From assembly GCF_001672755.1 (NCBI RefSeq), contig NZ_LZKI01000034.1, positions 1 through 64,000 on the forward strand: a stretch of 64,000 nucleotides of DNA, written 5' to 3'. The notes under the pieces were generated by a model that worked only from the letters and a program-made list of their open reading frames with translations, was not told where the DNA came from and did not search any database. Position numbers and translations under genes: made by a program. Below, piece after piece: positions 8,849 through 18,801 of the stretch (position 1 is its first letter; each line of letters starts with the position of its first letter). The stretch comes from Mycobacterium colombiense (lineage in GTDB: Bacteria; Actinomycetota; Actinomycetes; Mycobacteriales; Mycobacteriaceae).

Positions 8849-9616
8849 GTGGAACCGGTTTACGGGACTGTCATTCAGCTCGCCCGCCTGGTGTGGCGTG
8901 TCCAGGGTCTGAAGATCACCATCACGGGCGTGGAGAACCTGCCGAAAAGCGGCGGTGCGGTGATCGCGATCAACCACACCGGCTACCTGGACTTCACCTT
9001 CGCCGGCCTGCCTGCGTACAAGCAGGGCCTGGGCCGCAAGGTGCGGTTCATGGCCAAGCAGGAGGTTTTCGACCACAAGTTCACCGGGCCGATCATGCGC
9101 AGCCTGCGGCACATCTCGGTGAATCGGCAAGACGGCGCCGCCTCCTTCGAGGCCGCCGTCCGGCACCTGAAGGACGGCGAGCTGGTCGGCGTCTACCCCG
9201 AGGCCACGATCAGCCGCAGCTTCGAGATCAAGGAATTCAAGTCGGGGGCCGCGCGCATGGCCGTGGAGGCCGGGGTGCCGATCGTTCCGCACATCGTCTG
9301 GGGTGCCCAGCGGATCTGGACCAAGGACCACCCGAAGAAGCTGTGGCGTCCGAAGGTTCCGATCACGGTGCTGGTCGGCGAACCGATCGAGCCGACGCTG
9401 GGCATCGAGGAACTGAAGGGGCTGCTGCATTCGCGCATGCAGCATCTGCTGGAGCGCGCCCAGGAGATGTATGGGCCGCACCCGGCCGGCGAGTTCTGGG
9501 TGCCCCACCGGTTGGGTGGAGGCGCTCCGTCGCTGGCGCAGGCGGCCCAGCTGGAGGCCGAGGAGGCGGCCGCCCGGGCGGCCCGCCGGGCCCGGTCCGC
9601 AGGGGCGTCGGAGTAG
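8849..9616 (+). CDS. PlsC-like 1-acyl-glycerol-3-phosphate acyltransferase family, copy 1 (Rv3816c-like)
   Basis: 255 residues from the GTG at 8849. The acyltransferase catalytic box is NHTGYLD (His43, Asp48, the HX4D motif). The usual second block FPEGTRS appears as YPEATISRSFE with Glu118. The C-terminus is rich in Ala, Glu and Arg. It probably transfers a fatty acyl group to a lysophospholipid or related acceptor at the membrane face; the acceptor is unknown. First of three tandem paralogues, 6 nt before copy 2. The three match Rv3816c-Rv3814c in M. tuberculosis by order. Confidence 0.9.
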   Translation: MEPVYGTVIQLARLVWRVQGLKITITGVENLPKSGGAVIAINHTGYLDFTFAGLPAYKQGLGRKVRFMAKQEVFDHKFTGPIMRSLRHISVNRQDGAASFEAAVRHLKDGELVGVYPEATISRSFEIKEFKSGAARMAVEAGVPIVPHIVWGAQRIWTKDHPKKLWRPKVPITVLVGEPIEPTLGIEELKGLLHSRMQHLLERAQEMYGPHPAGEFWVPHRLGGGAPSLAQAAQLEAEEAAARAARRARSAGASE

Positions 9617-9622
9617 TGACCG

Positions 9623-10378
9623 ATGGTGGAGCCGACCTTCCGCGCTTTGGAGCTTCTGGCTCAACTGGCGGTCAAGGCCACCGGCACCACAATCACCTAT
9701 CGGGGTGAGGAGCAGATCCCCGAGCGGGGCGGCGCGGTGGTGGCGATCAACCACACCAGCTATGTCGACTTCCTGCCGGCCGCGCTGGCCGTACACCGCC
9801 GGGGACGCCGGCTGCGGTTCATGATCAAAGCCGAGATGCAGCAGGTCAGGCCGGTCAATTTCCTGATCAAGCACACCCGGACCATCCCGGTCGACCGCGG
9901 CGCCGGGGCGGGCGCCTATGCGATCGCGGTGCAGCGGCTGCGCGAAGGTGAGTTGGTCGGGGTGTACCCGGAAGCCACGATCAGCCGCAGCTTCGAGCTC
10001 AAGGAGTTCAAGACCGGCGCGGCCCGGATGGCCATCGAAGCCGAGGTCCCGATCGTGCCGGTGATCGTGTGGGGAGCGCAGCGAATCTGGACCAAGGATC
10101 ACCCGCGGAATGTGGGCCGCGCCAAAATACCCATTACTGTGCAGGTAGGCGCGCCGATACCGGCGCGCGAAGACATCGCGCAGACCGACGTTGCCCTGCG
10201 CGACTCGATGACCACCTTGCTGCACCGGGCGCAACAGCACTATCCCGGCGAGCCCGGGACGTACTGGATGCCGCACCGGCTGGGCGGCGGAGCGCCAACC
10301 CTGGCGGAAGCCGCCCGCATGGAGGCCACCGAGGCGGCGGCCCGCTCGGCGAAAAGGACCGAGCGCCCGTCGCAGTAG
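9623..10378 (+). CDS. PlsC-like acyltransferase, copy 2 (Rv3815c-like)
   Basis: 251 residues from the ATG at 9623. The HX4D box is NHTSYVD (His44, Asp49) and block III is YPEATISRSFELKEF, shared almost exactly with copies 1 and 3. The divergent parts are the N-terminal helix and the C-terminal tail (ARSAKRTERPSQ). Close spacing (6 nt after copy 1, 14 nt before copy 3) indicates one operon. Paralogues with conserved catalytic blocks probably use different acceptors or chain lengths; the sequence does not tell which. Confidence 0.9.
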   Translation: MVEPTFRALELLAQLAVKATGTTITYRGEEQIPERGGAVVAINHTSYVDFLPAALAVHRRGRRLRFMIKAEMQQVRPVNFLIKHTRTIPVDRGAGAGAYAIAVQRLREGELVGVYPEATISRSFELKEFKTGAARMAIEAEVPIVPVIVWGAQRIWTKDHPRNVGRAKIPITVQVGAPIPAREDIAQTDVALRDSMTTLLHRAQQHYPGEPGTYWMPHRLGGGAPTLAEAARMEATEAAARSAKRTERPSQ

Positions 10379-10392
10379 GCGAAGGAGAAGAC

Positions 10393-11178
10393 ATGCCCGA
10401 GGGGTTCTACCGGTTGGCGGAGTGGATCGTCCCGCCGATGGTCGCGATGCAGGGGACCAAGTTCACCTACCGCGGGCTGGAGAACATTCCGGAGCGCGGC
10501 GGCGCCCTGCTGGCCCAGAACCACACCAGCTACCTGGACTGGCTTCCGACGCTGATGGCAGTCCGTGAGCGCAAGCGGCGCGCGTACTTCATGATCAAGG
10601 CGGAGATGGCCGACGTGAAGGCGGTCAACTACGTCATCAATCACGCCCGGCTGATCCCGGTGGATCGCCGGTCGGGACACGACGCCCTCGATGTGGCCGT
10701 GCAGCGCATGCGCGAGGGTGAGCTGATCGGGATGCACCCCGAGGCGACCATCAGTCGCAGTTTCGAGCTGCGCGAGTTCAAGACCGGGGCGGCGCGCATG
10801 GCGCTGGACGCCCAGGTGCCGATCGTTCCGATCGTCGTGTGGGGCGCTCACCGGATCTGGCCCAAGGACCACCCGAAGAAGGTGTTTCGCAACAAGGTGC
10901 CGATCACCGTGGCGGCGGGTCGGCCGTTGCCGTCGCGGGGCACGCCCGAGGAACTCAACCTGCTGCTGCGTTCGGCGATGAACGACCTGCTGTATTCGGT
11001 GCAGGAGGAATATCCGCACCCGAAAGACGAATTCTGGGTACCGCGCCGGCTGGGCGGCAGCGCACCCACCCAGGAGGATTCCCGGGCCCTGCGGTTGTCG
11101 GAGTTGCAGGAGCGGTTGCAGAAGTATGGAACCGACGGCGTGACGCGACCCGGCCAGAACCAGAGCGGGCGGCATTGA
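10393..11178 (+). CDS. PlsC-like acyltransferase, copy 3 (Rv3814c-like)
   Basis: 261 residues from the ATG at 10393, after the strong Shine-Dalgarno GAAGGAGAAG. HX4D box NHTSYLD (His44, Asp49) and block III HPEATISRSFELREF. The C-terminal tail is longer than in copies 1 and 2 and ends with ARPGQNQSGRH-like basic residues. The frame is open back into copy 2, but the strong ribosome-binding site decides this start. Last of the acyltransferase trio; the HAD phosphatase gene starts 34 nt later on the same strand. Confidence 0.9.
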   Translation: MPEGFYRLAEWIVPPMVAMQGTKFTYRGLENIPERGGALLAQNHTSYLDWLPTLMAVRERKRRAYFMIKAEMADVKAVNYVINHARLIPVDRRSGHDALDVAVQRMREGELIGMHPEATISRSFELREFKTGAARMALDAQVPIVPIVVWGAHRIWPKDHPKKVFRNKVPITVAAGRPLPSRGTPEELNLLLRSAMNDLLYSVQEEYPHPKDEFWVPRRLGGSAPTQEDSRALRLSELQERLQKYGTDGVTRPGQNQSGRH

Positions 11179-11212
11179 GCGGTCCGGCCGGCCGCCGGGG
11201 CGGGTGGTTCCG

Positions 11213-12028
11213 ATGACCCTGCCGGCGCTCATCGCCTGCGACGTCGACGGCACCCTGTTCGACGACGACGAGACGATCTCACCGCGCACCCGCGACGCGA
11301 TCCGCGCCGCGGTGGCCGCAGGCGCGCAGTTCGTAGTGGCGACCGGCCGTCCGCCGCGCTGGATCCGGCCCGTCGTCGATGCACTGGGTTTCGCGCCAGT
11401 CTCGGTGTGCGCCAACGGTGCCGTCATCTATGACGCCGCGACCGACCGGGTGCTGTCGACCCGCACGCTGCCCGTCGACACCCTTGCCGAGCTGGCGGAG
11501 CTGGCGACCCGCGTCATCCCCGGTGCGGGGCTGGCCGTCGAGCGCATCGGCGAAAGCGCCCACGACACGGCGACGCCCCAGTTCGTCAGCTCGCCGGGCT
11601 ACGAGCATGCCTGGCTGAACCCGGATAACACCGAGGTGTCGATCCAGGATCTGCTCAGCGCCCCGGCCATCAAGCTGCTCATTCGCCGCTCCGGGGCCCG
11701 CAGCGCCGACATGGCGGCCGAACTGGCCAAGCACGTCGGCATCGAGGGCGACATCACCTACTCCACCAACAACGGCCTGATCGAGATCGTGCCGCTGGGC
11801 ACCAGCAAGGCCACCGGCATCGAGGAGATTGCCCGGCCGCTGGAGATCGCCCGCGAGGAGGTGGTGGCGTTCGGCGACATGCCCAACGACCTGCCGATGC
11901 TGCGCTGGGCGGGGCACGGCGTGGCGATGGGCAATGCCCATCCGGACGTGCAGGCGGCCGCCGACGAGGTCACCACCGCGAACAACGACGACGGGGTGGG
12001 CCGGGTGCTGGAACGCTGGTGGCTTTAG
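11213..12028 (+). CDS. HAD-superfamily hydrolase, Cof-type IIB (Rv3813c-like)
   Basis: 271 residues from the ATG at 11213; an in-frame GTG at 11204 would add three residues, but a purine-rich stretch (GGGTGG) is better spaced for the ATG. Motif I is DVDGT (nucleophile Asp10, Asp12). Motif II lies in VVATGRPP, the Lys of motif III near GTSKATGIEEIA, and motif IV in FGDMPNDLPML. The Cof-type cap domain is between motifs II and III. Likely a phosphatase for sugar phosphates or flavin-type phosphate esters. Convergent with the amidase-like gene, 7 nt apart. Confidence 0.9.
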   Translation: MTLPALIACDVDGTLFDDDETISPRTRDAIRAAVAAGAQFVVATGRPPRWIRPVVDALGFAPVSVCANGAVIYDAATDRVLSTRTLPVDTLAELAELATRVIPGAGLAVERIGESAHDTATPQFVSSPGYEHAWLNPDNTEVSIQDLLSAPAIKLLIRRSGARSADMAAELAKHVGIEGDITYSTNNGLIEIVPLGTSKATGIEEIARPLEIAREEVVAFGDMPNDLPMLRWAGHGVAMGNAHPDVQAAADEVTTANNDDGVGRVLERWWL

Positions 12029-12035
12029 CCGTCGG

Positions 12036-13709
12036 TCACGTCGGGGTGGGGTGCGACGGCAGTGAGAAGTGCTCGGCCGGAACCGTTGGGCCGCTTGGTA
12101 ATTCGGTCGTCAGCGGAACCGTGATCCCGTCCACGACCTCGGTGACGTTTCCGGTCAGCCGCTCGTAGTTCAGCGTGCCGTGCTGGAAGTTCTGCGTAAT
12201 CTGCAGCGGCTCTTGAATTTCCGCGCTGGTCGGCAAGCCGAGCGGGCCGCGTTCGTAGCTCTCGGAGCCCCAGGCGTCGTAGATGGCTCCGGTGACCGGC
12301 TGGGCGCCGGTCTCGGGTGACCAGTACATCGCGCCCCGGGCGAACGTGACGAAGCGGGCGTCGCCTTCCGCGCTGTCCTCCGGGGAGGTCGGCGAGCCCA
12401 GCACGCTGCCCATCCCGCCGATCGCCTGCCAGTGGTCATAGATGGCACCGCCCTGCAGCGCCTTGAGCAGTTCTTCCGGCGGATCGTTGACATGCGATGC
12501 GATGTCACGCATTTCGTCCATCAGCGCGTAGGCCGCGTTGCCCGGGCAATCGGTGTTCCCGACGTCGCGGTGGGTGAAGATGGTCGGCAGCGTCGCGATG
12601 GAGCCGGCGGGGAAGGTGGTGTAGTGGCTGCCGGCCGACTCCAGTTGCACCGTGCCCTTGGGGTCGACGCCGTCCAGGCCCAGACGCCAGCCGAGCAGTC
12701 GGCCCACGGTCCTGAGCTGGATCGGCGTGGGGGGCACGTCGTCGAAGTTGCCGATCATCGCCACGCCCCAGGTGTTGCGGTTGAATCCGCCGGTGTGGAA
12801 GGCCTCGACCGCCTTGGTGAGCCCGCCCGCGCTGCCCTCGAATACCTGGCCGTACTTGTCGACCAGCGCGTTGTAGGCGATGTCGCACCAGCCCAGCGTC
12901 TTGCTGTGATAGGTGTAGATGGCCTTGACGATGCCGGCCGATTCCAGCGGCGAATAGTCGTTGCTACCCGCGGTGTGGTGCACGACCGCCGCGCGAATCC
13001 CGTTGTCGTACTGCGGGCTACCGCAGCGCAGCGACTCGTCGGCGCCCCACTGCGCGCGGCTGATGATGGGCGGAGCCTGGCCGGGCATCAACACCCCGGC
13101 CGGTGGTGTCCAATGCGTTTCGGCCGGCGCTTGCGGTGGGGAGATGAGGACGGCCGAGATGTTCTGGCCGAAGGGCTGTTCCCTGGATGCCGGCTTGTAG
13201 CCCAGGTCGGTCTTCTCGCTCGCCGGCGCCGGCGGCGCCTGGGTCACCGCCGCGTCGAGCGGACGGGTGACCGCGATCTGGACGGTCGTGGTGGTGCCGA
13301 CGAACACCGGATCGGTGCCGCGGGGCCCCTCGGCCGCCGCGCCGGCATGGTCGGGTCCCGCGGACTCGTCGCCGCCCGCTCGGGACGCCGGATCGGGTGC
13401 CGCGGTCTCGTACTCGGTCTGATACCAGGGGCCCCACGAGCCGTCGGGGCGCTTCGCGCGCACGCGGGTCGACGTGCCGGCCAGGTCGCCGGTCAGAGCG
13501 ACCAGAGAAAACGGGGTGGCCTGACTGATTTCGCGAACCGTGACGCCCGCGCCCAGCCCGACCAGCGGTTGCTCGACGAGTTGGGTGCCGCGTGACGGCG
13601 GCGCGCCCGCGGTGCCGCGGTCGCGTGTCGTGTCCGCCACCCACGAGACGAGGACGACGGTCGCCGCCATGGCGGTGAGCAACATCGTCGGCGCGCGACT
13701 GCGAGACAC
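12036..13709 (-). CDS. Secreted PGRP-domain N-acetylmuramoyl-L-alanine amidase-like protein with LGFP repeats (Rv3811-like)
   Basis: 557 residues from the GTG at 13709. An N-terminal signal or anchor (residues 8-23, TMLLTAMAATVVLVSW) precedes a variable region. A PGRP/amidase-2 domain follows from about residue 220: VVHHTAGSNDY with His244-His245 as likely zinc ligands, and HRDVGNTDCPG as the distal part. The last 130 residues hold LGFP-type repeats (VLGSPTS, PLGLPTS) that bind arabinogalactan or peptidoglycan in related proteins. It probably cleaves or recognises peptidoglycan outside the membrane. Downstream of erp on the same strand, separated by a strong terminator. Confidence 0.88.
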   Translation of the reverse strand: MSRSRAPTMLLTAMAATVVLVSWVADTTRDRGTAGAPPSRGTQLVEQPLVGLGAGVTVREISQATPFSLVALTGDLAGTSTRVRAKRPDGSWGPWYQTEYETAAPDPASRAGGDESAGPDHAGAAAEGPRGTDPVFVGTTTTVQIAVTRPLDAAVTQAPPAPASEKTDLGYKPASREQPFGQNISAVLISPPQAPAETHWTPPAGVLMPGQAPPIISRAQWGADESLRCGSPQYDNGIRAAVVHHTAGSNDYSPLESAGIVKAIYTYHSKTLGWCDIAYNALVDKYGQVFEGSAGGLTKAVEAFHTGGFNRNTWGVAMIGNFDDVPPTPIQLRTVGRLLGWRLGLDGVDPKGTVQLESAGSHYTTFPAGSIATLPTIFTHRDVGNTDCPGNAAYALMDEMRDIASHVNDPPEELLKALQGGAIYDHWQAIGGMGSVLGSPTSPEDSAEGDARFVTFARGAMYWSPETGAQPVTGAIYDAWGSESYERGPLGLPTSAEIQEPLQITQNFQHGTLNYERLTGNVTEVVDGITVPLTTELPSGPTVPAEHFSLPSHPTPT

Positions 13710-13785
13710 CAGCCGATGTTACGTGTGTTTCTAATGTTATCTATGGGACGACACGAACTGAGCACCGGCGAATCTGCACAAAATC

Positions 13786-13817
13786 GACGGCACCGCAGAT
13801 GATTCTGCGGTGCCGTC
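13786..13817 (-). terminator. Intrinsic terminator downstream of erp
   Basis: A perfect 13-bp stem (13786-13798 pairing with 13805-13817) closes a 6-nt loop. On the minus strand, which is the erp sense strand, the stem is followed by GATTTTG, a short U-rich tail. It lies 22 nt after the erp stop and 76 nt before the amidase start, so it should separate the two units. Confidence 0.85.
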
Positions 13818-13838
13818 TTGTGGAGGGTTTGTAAAGGA

Positions 13839-14867
13839 CTAGACCGGGGGCAGTGTCGGTACCGCACCGGCGGCCGCCGGCAACGCACCGGCCGCACCCG
13901 CGGCGGCGGGAAGAGCGCCCGCGGCGGCACCCGGGAGGGCACCGGCGGCACCAGGCAGGGCACCCGCGGCGCCCGGCAGGGCACCGGCCGCACCCGGCAG
14001 GGCACCGGCGGCACCCGGCAGGGCTCCGGCGGCACCCGCGCCGCCGTGCATGCCCTGCGTGATGGCCGGCATGACCAGGCCCTTGAGCAGGTCGATCGCC
14101 TGGCCCGCACCCAGCTGGTTGGCGGCTTGCATCACGTCGTTGACCAGGCCGCCGCTGGCACCACCGGTGCCCGAACCGCCGCCCAGGCCGGTACCGCCGC
14201 CGATCGGCGAAGCGTTACCGAAGGTCGACGGGTCGCCCAGGATCGGGTAGGTGCCACCGGCGCCCGGGTCCAGCCCGGCTCCGGAGTCGATCGGCACCTC
14301 GCTCGGCGACATCGCCGGGCCGCCGAGGCCCGGAGTGACCCCGGCCGGGCTGGTCAGCCCGGGGTTGGACAGTGCCGGGTTGAGCCCGGCACCCGGGGTC
14401 GCGACACCGCCACCGGGGGTGGTCGGCAACGCGCCGGGCGCGGTCAGCCCGGGCGTCATGGGTGCCATACCGGGGCTCGTCATACCCGGGCTTGTCAGGC
14501 CGGGGCTCGTCAGGCCGGGGCTGGTCACGCCCGGATTGGTCAGGCCCGTCGTGCCCAGCCCGGGAGTCCCGAGGCCCGGAGTGCCCAGACCGGGGCTGGC
14601 GAGACCCGGCGTGCCGGTCGCACCCCCGTTCAAGGCGGGTATCGGGGGCATGTTGATCCCGAATTGCGACAGGCCCTGCGACAGCGCGCCCATCAGCTCG
14701 CCGGGCAGGTCGCTCATCACCGCGGCCTGCTTGAACTCGTGGTGCTCGGGCGCCTTGTTGCCGGCGGTCGATTCGTAGACAAGGAAGTACGCGCAAGGAC
14801 TCGCCACTGCCAGGGCGGCAACCGCGCTCATGGCTGTTGAGAGCTTGCGTCGGCGTCGGTTCGGCAC
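13839..14867 (-). CDS. erp: Exported repetitive protein Erp
   Basis: 342 residues from the GTG at 14867, preceded by GAGGAGA. The basic N-terminus (MPNRRRRKL) and hydrophobic segment AMSAVAALAVASPCAYFLV form a signal peptide or anchor. Residues about 75-150 are tandem pentapeptides of the PGLTS/PGLGT/PGMTS type, the hallmark of Erp. The C-terminal part carries Gly-rich sequence and then AGALPGA heptapeptides. Erp is a surface-associated virulence and envelope-integrity protein in mycobacteria (family knowledge). Divergent from glf. Repeat numbers may vary between strains. Confidence 0.93.
   Translation of the reverse strand: MPNRRRRKLSTAMSAVAALAVASPCAYFLVYESTAGNKAPEHHEFKQAAVMSDLPGELMGALSQGLSQFGINMPPIPALNGGATGTPGLASPGLGTPGLGTPGLGTTGLTNPGVTSPGLTSPGLTSPGMTSPGMAPMTPGLTAPGALPTTPGGGVATPGAGLNPALSNPGLTSPAGVTPGLGGPAMSPSEVPIDSGAGLDPGAGGTYPILGDPSTFGNASPIGGGTGLGGGSGTGGASGGLVNDVMQAANQLGAGQAIDLLKGLVMPAITQGMHGGAGAAGALPGAAGALPGAAGALPGAAGALPGAAGALPGAAAGALPAAAGAAGALPAAAGAVPTLPPV
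13928..14037 (-). repeat. Tandem 21-nt repeats in erp 3' end (AGALPGA heptapeptides)
   Basis: About five near-identical 21-nt units encode AGALPGA in the Erp C-terminus, followed by two degenerate ALPAA units towards the stop. This is a possible length-variable minisatellite. Confidence 0.8.
14446..14616 (-). repeat. Degenerate 15-nt repeats in erp (PGLTS/PGLGT pentapeptides)
   Basis: About eleven 15-nt units encode PGLAS, PGLGT, PGVTS, PGLTS and PGMTS in succession. These are the family-defining repeats of Erp; adjacent units differ mostly at positions 3-5. Confidence 0.8.
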
Positions 14868-14906
14868 GGAAGTCTCCTCTATCTGACTATGTGTTGTGTC
14901 GGCGCG

Positions 14907-14930
14907 TCCCACCGCTCCTAACTGGTGGGA
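14907..14930. promoter_or_regulatory. Inverted repeat in the erp leader/promoter
   Basis: TCCCACC (14907-14913) and GGTGGGA (14924-14930) form a perfect 7-bp inverted repeat with a 10-nt spacer, flanked by TGTGT and ACACA that extend the symmetry imperfectly. It lies 40 nt upstream of the erp start. It could be an operator or a leader hairpin. Confidence 0.45.
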
Positions 14931-15090
14931 ATCACACAAGGTCGATGGTACGAGTGGTGAACCTGTTACTAGAGTGGTGATATTGAATCGTGAGGCAATT
15001 GCGACCACGACTGTGATCGCGGAGCCTGGGCGCCCCAACGGGCGTCGTCACAGGGCGAACGCCCCTGCATGGCCTCGCCAAATGGGTTAG

Positions 15091-16329
<1,239 letters not shown>

Positions 16330-16379
16330 TGCGCGCCACGACGATGCACAGCGAAGCGATGAGAAGGAGTGGCGCCTAA

Positions 16380-18266
16380 ATGAGTGCCGTGAGCCTGCTG
16401 TCCCGGATCATCCTGCCGCGTCCCGGCGAGCCGCTCGACGTGCGCAAGCTGTATCTCGAGGAGTCGACGACCAACGCCCGGCGTGCCCACGCCACCAGCC
16501 GCACGTCGCTGGAGATCGGCAAAGAGTCCGAGGTGTCGTTCGCCACCTACTTCAACGCGTTTCCGGCCAGCTACTGGCGCCGCTGGTCCATCTGTCAGTC
16601 GGTGGCGCTGCGGGTCGAGCTGACCGGCACCGGGCGAGTCGACGTGTACCGGACCAAGGCGACCGGGGTGCGAATCTCGGTGGAGGGCCGCCAATTCGTC
16701 GGCACCGACGACCAGCCGGCCGTCGTGGAGATCGAGGTACCGCTCAAGCCGTTCGAGGACGGCGGCTGGATCTGGTTCGACATCACCACCGACACCGCGG
16801 TCAACCTCATCAGCGGCGGCTGGTATGCCACCGAGCCCGCACCGGGCACGGCCAACATCGCCGTCGGCATCCCCACGTTCAACCGGCCCGCGGACTGCGT
16901 CAACGCGCTGGCCGACCTCACCGCGGATCCGTTGGTGGACAAGGTGATCGGTGCGGTGATCGTGCCGGACCAGGGTGTGCGCAAGGTGCGCGACCACCCG
17001 GACTTCGCGGCAGCGGCGGCAGGACTGGGCAGCCGGCTGTCCATCCATGACCAGCCCAACCTCGGCGGCTCCGGCGGCTACAGCCGGGTGATGTACGAAG
17101 CGCTGAAAAACACCGACTGCCAACAGATCCTGTTCATGGACGACGACATCCGCATCGAACCGGACACGATCCTGCGGGTGCTGGCGCTCAACCGCTTCGC
17201 CAAGAAGCCGACGCTCATCGGCGGGCAGATGCTCAACCTGCAGGAGCCGTCGCACCTGCACATCATGGGCGAGGTCGTCAACCAGGCGAACTTCATGTGG
17301 ACCGCCGCGCCGCACGCCGAGTACGACCACAACTTCGCCGAATTTCCGTTGAACGACAAGAACGATCGGAGCGCACTGCTGCACCGGCGCATCGACGTCG
17401 ACTTCAACGGCTGGTGGACGTGCATGATCCCACGGCAGGTCGCCGAGGAACTGGGCCAACCGCTGCCGCTGTTCATCAAATGGGACGACGCCGAATACGG
17501 CCTGCGCGCCGGCGAGCACGGCTATCCGACGGTCACGCTGCCCGGCGCCGCGATCTGGCACATGGCCTGGAGCGACAAGGACGACGCCATCGACTGGCAG
17601 GCCTACTTCCACCTGCGCAACCGGTTGGTGGTGGCGGCACTGCACTGGGACGGCGACATCACCGGACTGGTCCGCAGCCACCTCAAGGCGACACTGAAAC
17701 ACCTTGCTTGCCTTGAGTATTCGACTGTCGCGATTCAGAACCGGGCCATCGATGACTTCCTCGCCGGCCCGGAGCACATCTTCTCGATCCTGGAATCGGG
17801 TCTGCCGGAGGTGCACCGGTTGCGCAAGGAATACCCGGATGCCGTCGTGCTGCCGGCGGCCAGCGAGCTGCCGGCGCCGCAGAACAAGACCAAGGCGATG
17901 AAGCCGCCGGTGAACCCGGTGTCGATCAGCTACCGGCTGGCCCGCGGCGTCCTGCACAACATGACCAAGGCCGACATCGACTCCCACACCCGCCCCGAGT
18001 TCAACGTCCCGACCCAGGATGCGCGCTGGTTCCGGCTGTGCACGGTCGACGGCGTGACGGTCACCACGGCCGACGGTTGCGGCGTGGTCTACCGGCAGCG
18101 GGACCGCCGAAAGATGTTCTCGCTGTTGTTCGCATCGCTGCGCCGGCAGCGCCAGCTGCTCAGCCGGTTCGACGAGATGCGCCGGGTGTATCGCGATGCT
18201 CTGCCCGTGTTGTCCAGCAAGCAGAAGTGGGAGACGGCGTTGCTGCCCGCTGCAGAACATGCATGA
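16380..18266 (+). CDS. glfT2: Galactofuranosyltransferase GlfT2
   Basis: 628 residues from the ATG at 16380 with AAGGAG upstream. It polymerises the galactan by alternating beta-1,5 and beta-1,6 galactofuranose additions from UDP-Galf. The N-terminal beta-barrel domain (about 1-150) is followed by a GT-A fold with the metal-binding DDD at residues 254-256. The acceptor/base region is WDDAEYGLRAGEHG, and the distal His is in AAIWHMAW. A helical C-terminal domain completes the protein. The stop lies inside the next gene (8-nt overlap), which implies coupling. Mature length matches M. tuberculosis GlfT2 (637). Confidence 0.97.
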   Translation: MSAVSLLSRIILPRPGEPLDVRKLYLEESTTNARRAHATSRTSLEIGKESEVSFATYFNAFPASYWRRWSICQSVALRVELTGTGRVDVYRTKATGVRISVEGRQFVGTDDQPAVVEIEVPLKPFEDGGWIWFDITTDTAVNLISGGWYATEPAPGTANIAVGIPTFNRPADCVNALADLTADPLVDKVIGAVIVPDQGVRKVRDHPDFAAAAAGLGSRLSIHDQPNLGGSGGYSRVMYEALKNTDCQQILFMDDDIRIEPDTILRVLALNRFAKKPTLIGGQMLNLQEPSHLHIMGEVVNQANFMWTAAPHAEYDHNFAEFPLNDKNDRSALLHRRIDVDFNGWWTCMIPRQVAEELGQPLPLFIKWDDAEYGLRAGEHGYPTVTLPGAAIWHMAWSDKDDAIDWQAYFHLRNRLVVAALHWDGDITGLVRSHLKATLKHLACLEYSTVAIQNRAIDDFLAGPEHIFSILESGLPEVHRLRKEYPDAVVLPAASELPAPQNKTKAMKPPVNPVSISYRLARGVLHNMTKADIDSHTRPEFNVPTQDARWFRLCTVDGVTVTTADGCGVVYRQRDRRKMFSLLFASLRRQRQLLSRFDEMRRVYRDALPVLSSKQKWETALLPAAEHA

Positions 18267-18801
18267 GGCCGCCGCTGCGCAGGCGCCCCGCGGCGAGGTG
18301 GCCGCGCTGGTCGCAGTCCAGGCGGTACTGGGCGATCGGCCCGGGGTGCTGCCGGTGGCGCGCGGGCTGTCCCACTTCGGCGAGCACAGCATCGGCTGGG
18401 TGGCCGTCGCCGCGCTCGGAGCGGTGCTGTCCCCGAAGCGGCGCTGGGACTGGCTGGTGGCCGGCGCCGGGGCGTTCGCCGCACACGCCGCGGCCGTCGT
18501 CGTCAAGCGGATCGTGCGCCGCAAGCGGCCGCATGATCCCGCCGTCGCGGTCAACGTCGGCACGCCCAGCCAACTGAGTTTCCCGTCGGCGCATGCCACC
18601 TCGACCACCGCCGCGGCGGTGCTGATGGGCCGCACCACGGGTCTGCCGCTGCCCGCCGTCCTGGTGCCCCCGATGGCGTTGTCGCGGATGCTGCTGGGAG
18701 TGCACTACCCCAGCGACGTGGCGTTCGGCATCGCCCTCGGTGCCGTCGTCGCGGCGGTCGCGCGCCGCGCAGGAGAGCTCGCAAGAGGTGAAGCCGCATG
18801 A
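18259..18801 (+). CDS. PAP2-family phosphatase, probable phospho-DPPR phosphatase (Rv3807c-like)
   Basis: 180 residues from the ATG at 18259, overlapping the glfT2 stop by 8 nt. PAP2 motifs are visible: KRIVRRKRP (motif 1), PSAHAT (motif 2) and SRMLLGVHYPSDV (motif 3). Several membrane segments surround them. In M. tuberculosis the orthologue has been proposed to dephosphorylate decaprenylphosphoryl-5-phosphoribose made by UbiA, the next gene, and the context here supports that. The overlap with ubiA is ATGA at 18798-18801. A start further upstream would extend into glfT2 and is less likely. Confidence 0.85.
   Translation: MHEAAAAQAPRGEVAALVAVQAVLGDRPGVLPVARGLSHFGEHSIGWVAVAALGAVLSPKRRWDWLVAGAGAFAAHAAAVVVKRIVRRKRPHDPAVAVNVGTPSQLSFPSAHATSTTAAAVLMGRTTGLPLPAVLVPPMALSRMLLGVHYPSDVAFGIALGAVVAAVARRAGELARGEAA

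Noticed and set aside
8834..10276. 480-residue minus-strand frame over the acyltransferases
   Set aside because: Antisense shadow; the plus-strand genes carry HX4D boxes three times.
13928..14037. Intergenic minisatellite
   Set aside because: The repeats lie inside the erp coding frame and encode a regular heptapeptide.
13818..14840. Collagen-like Gly/Thr/Arg frame on the plus strand
   Set aside because: It is the antisense of the erp repeats; Erp has the signal peptide, ribosome-binding site and family repeats.
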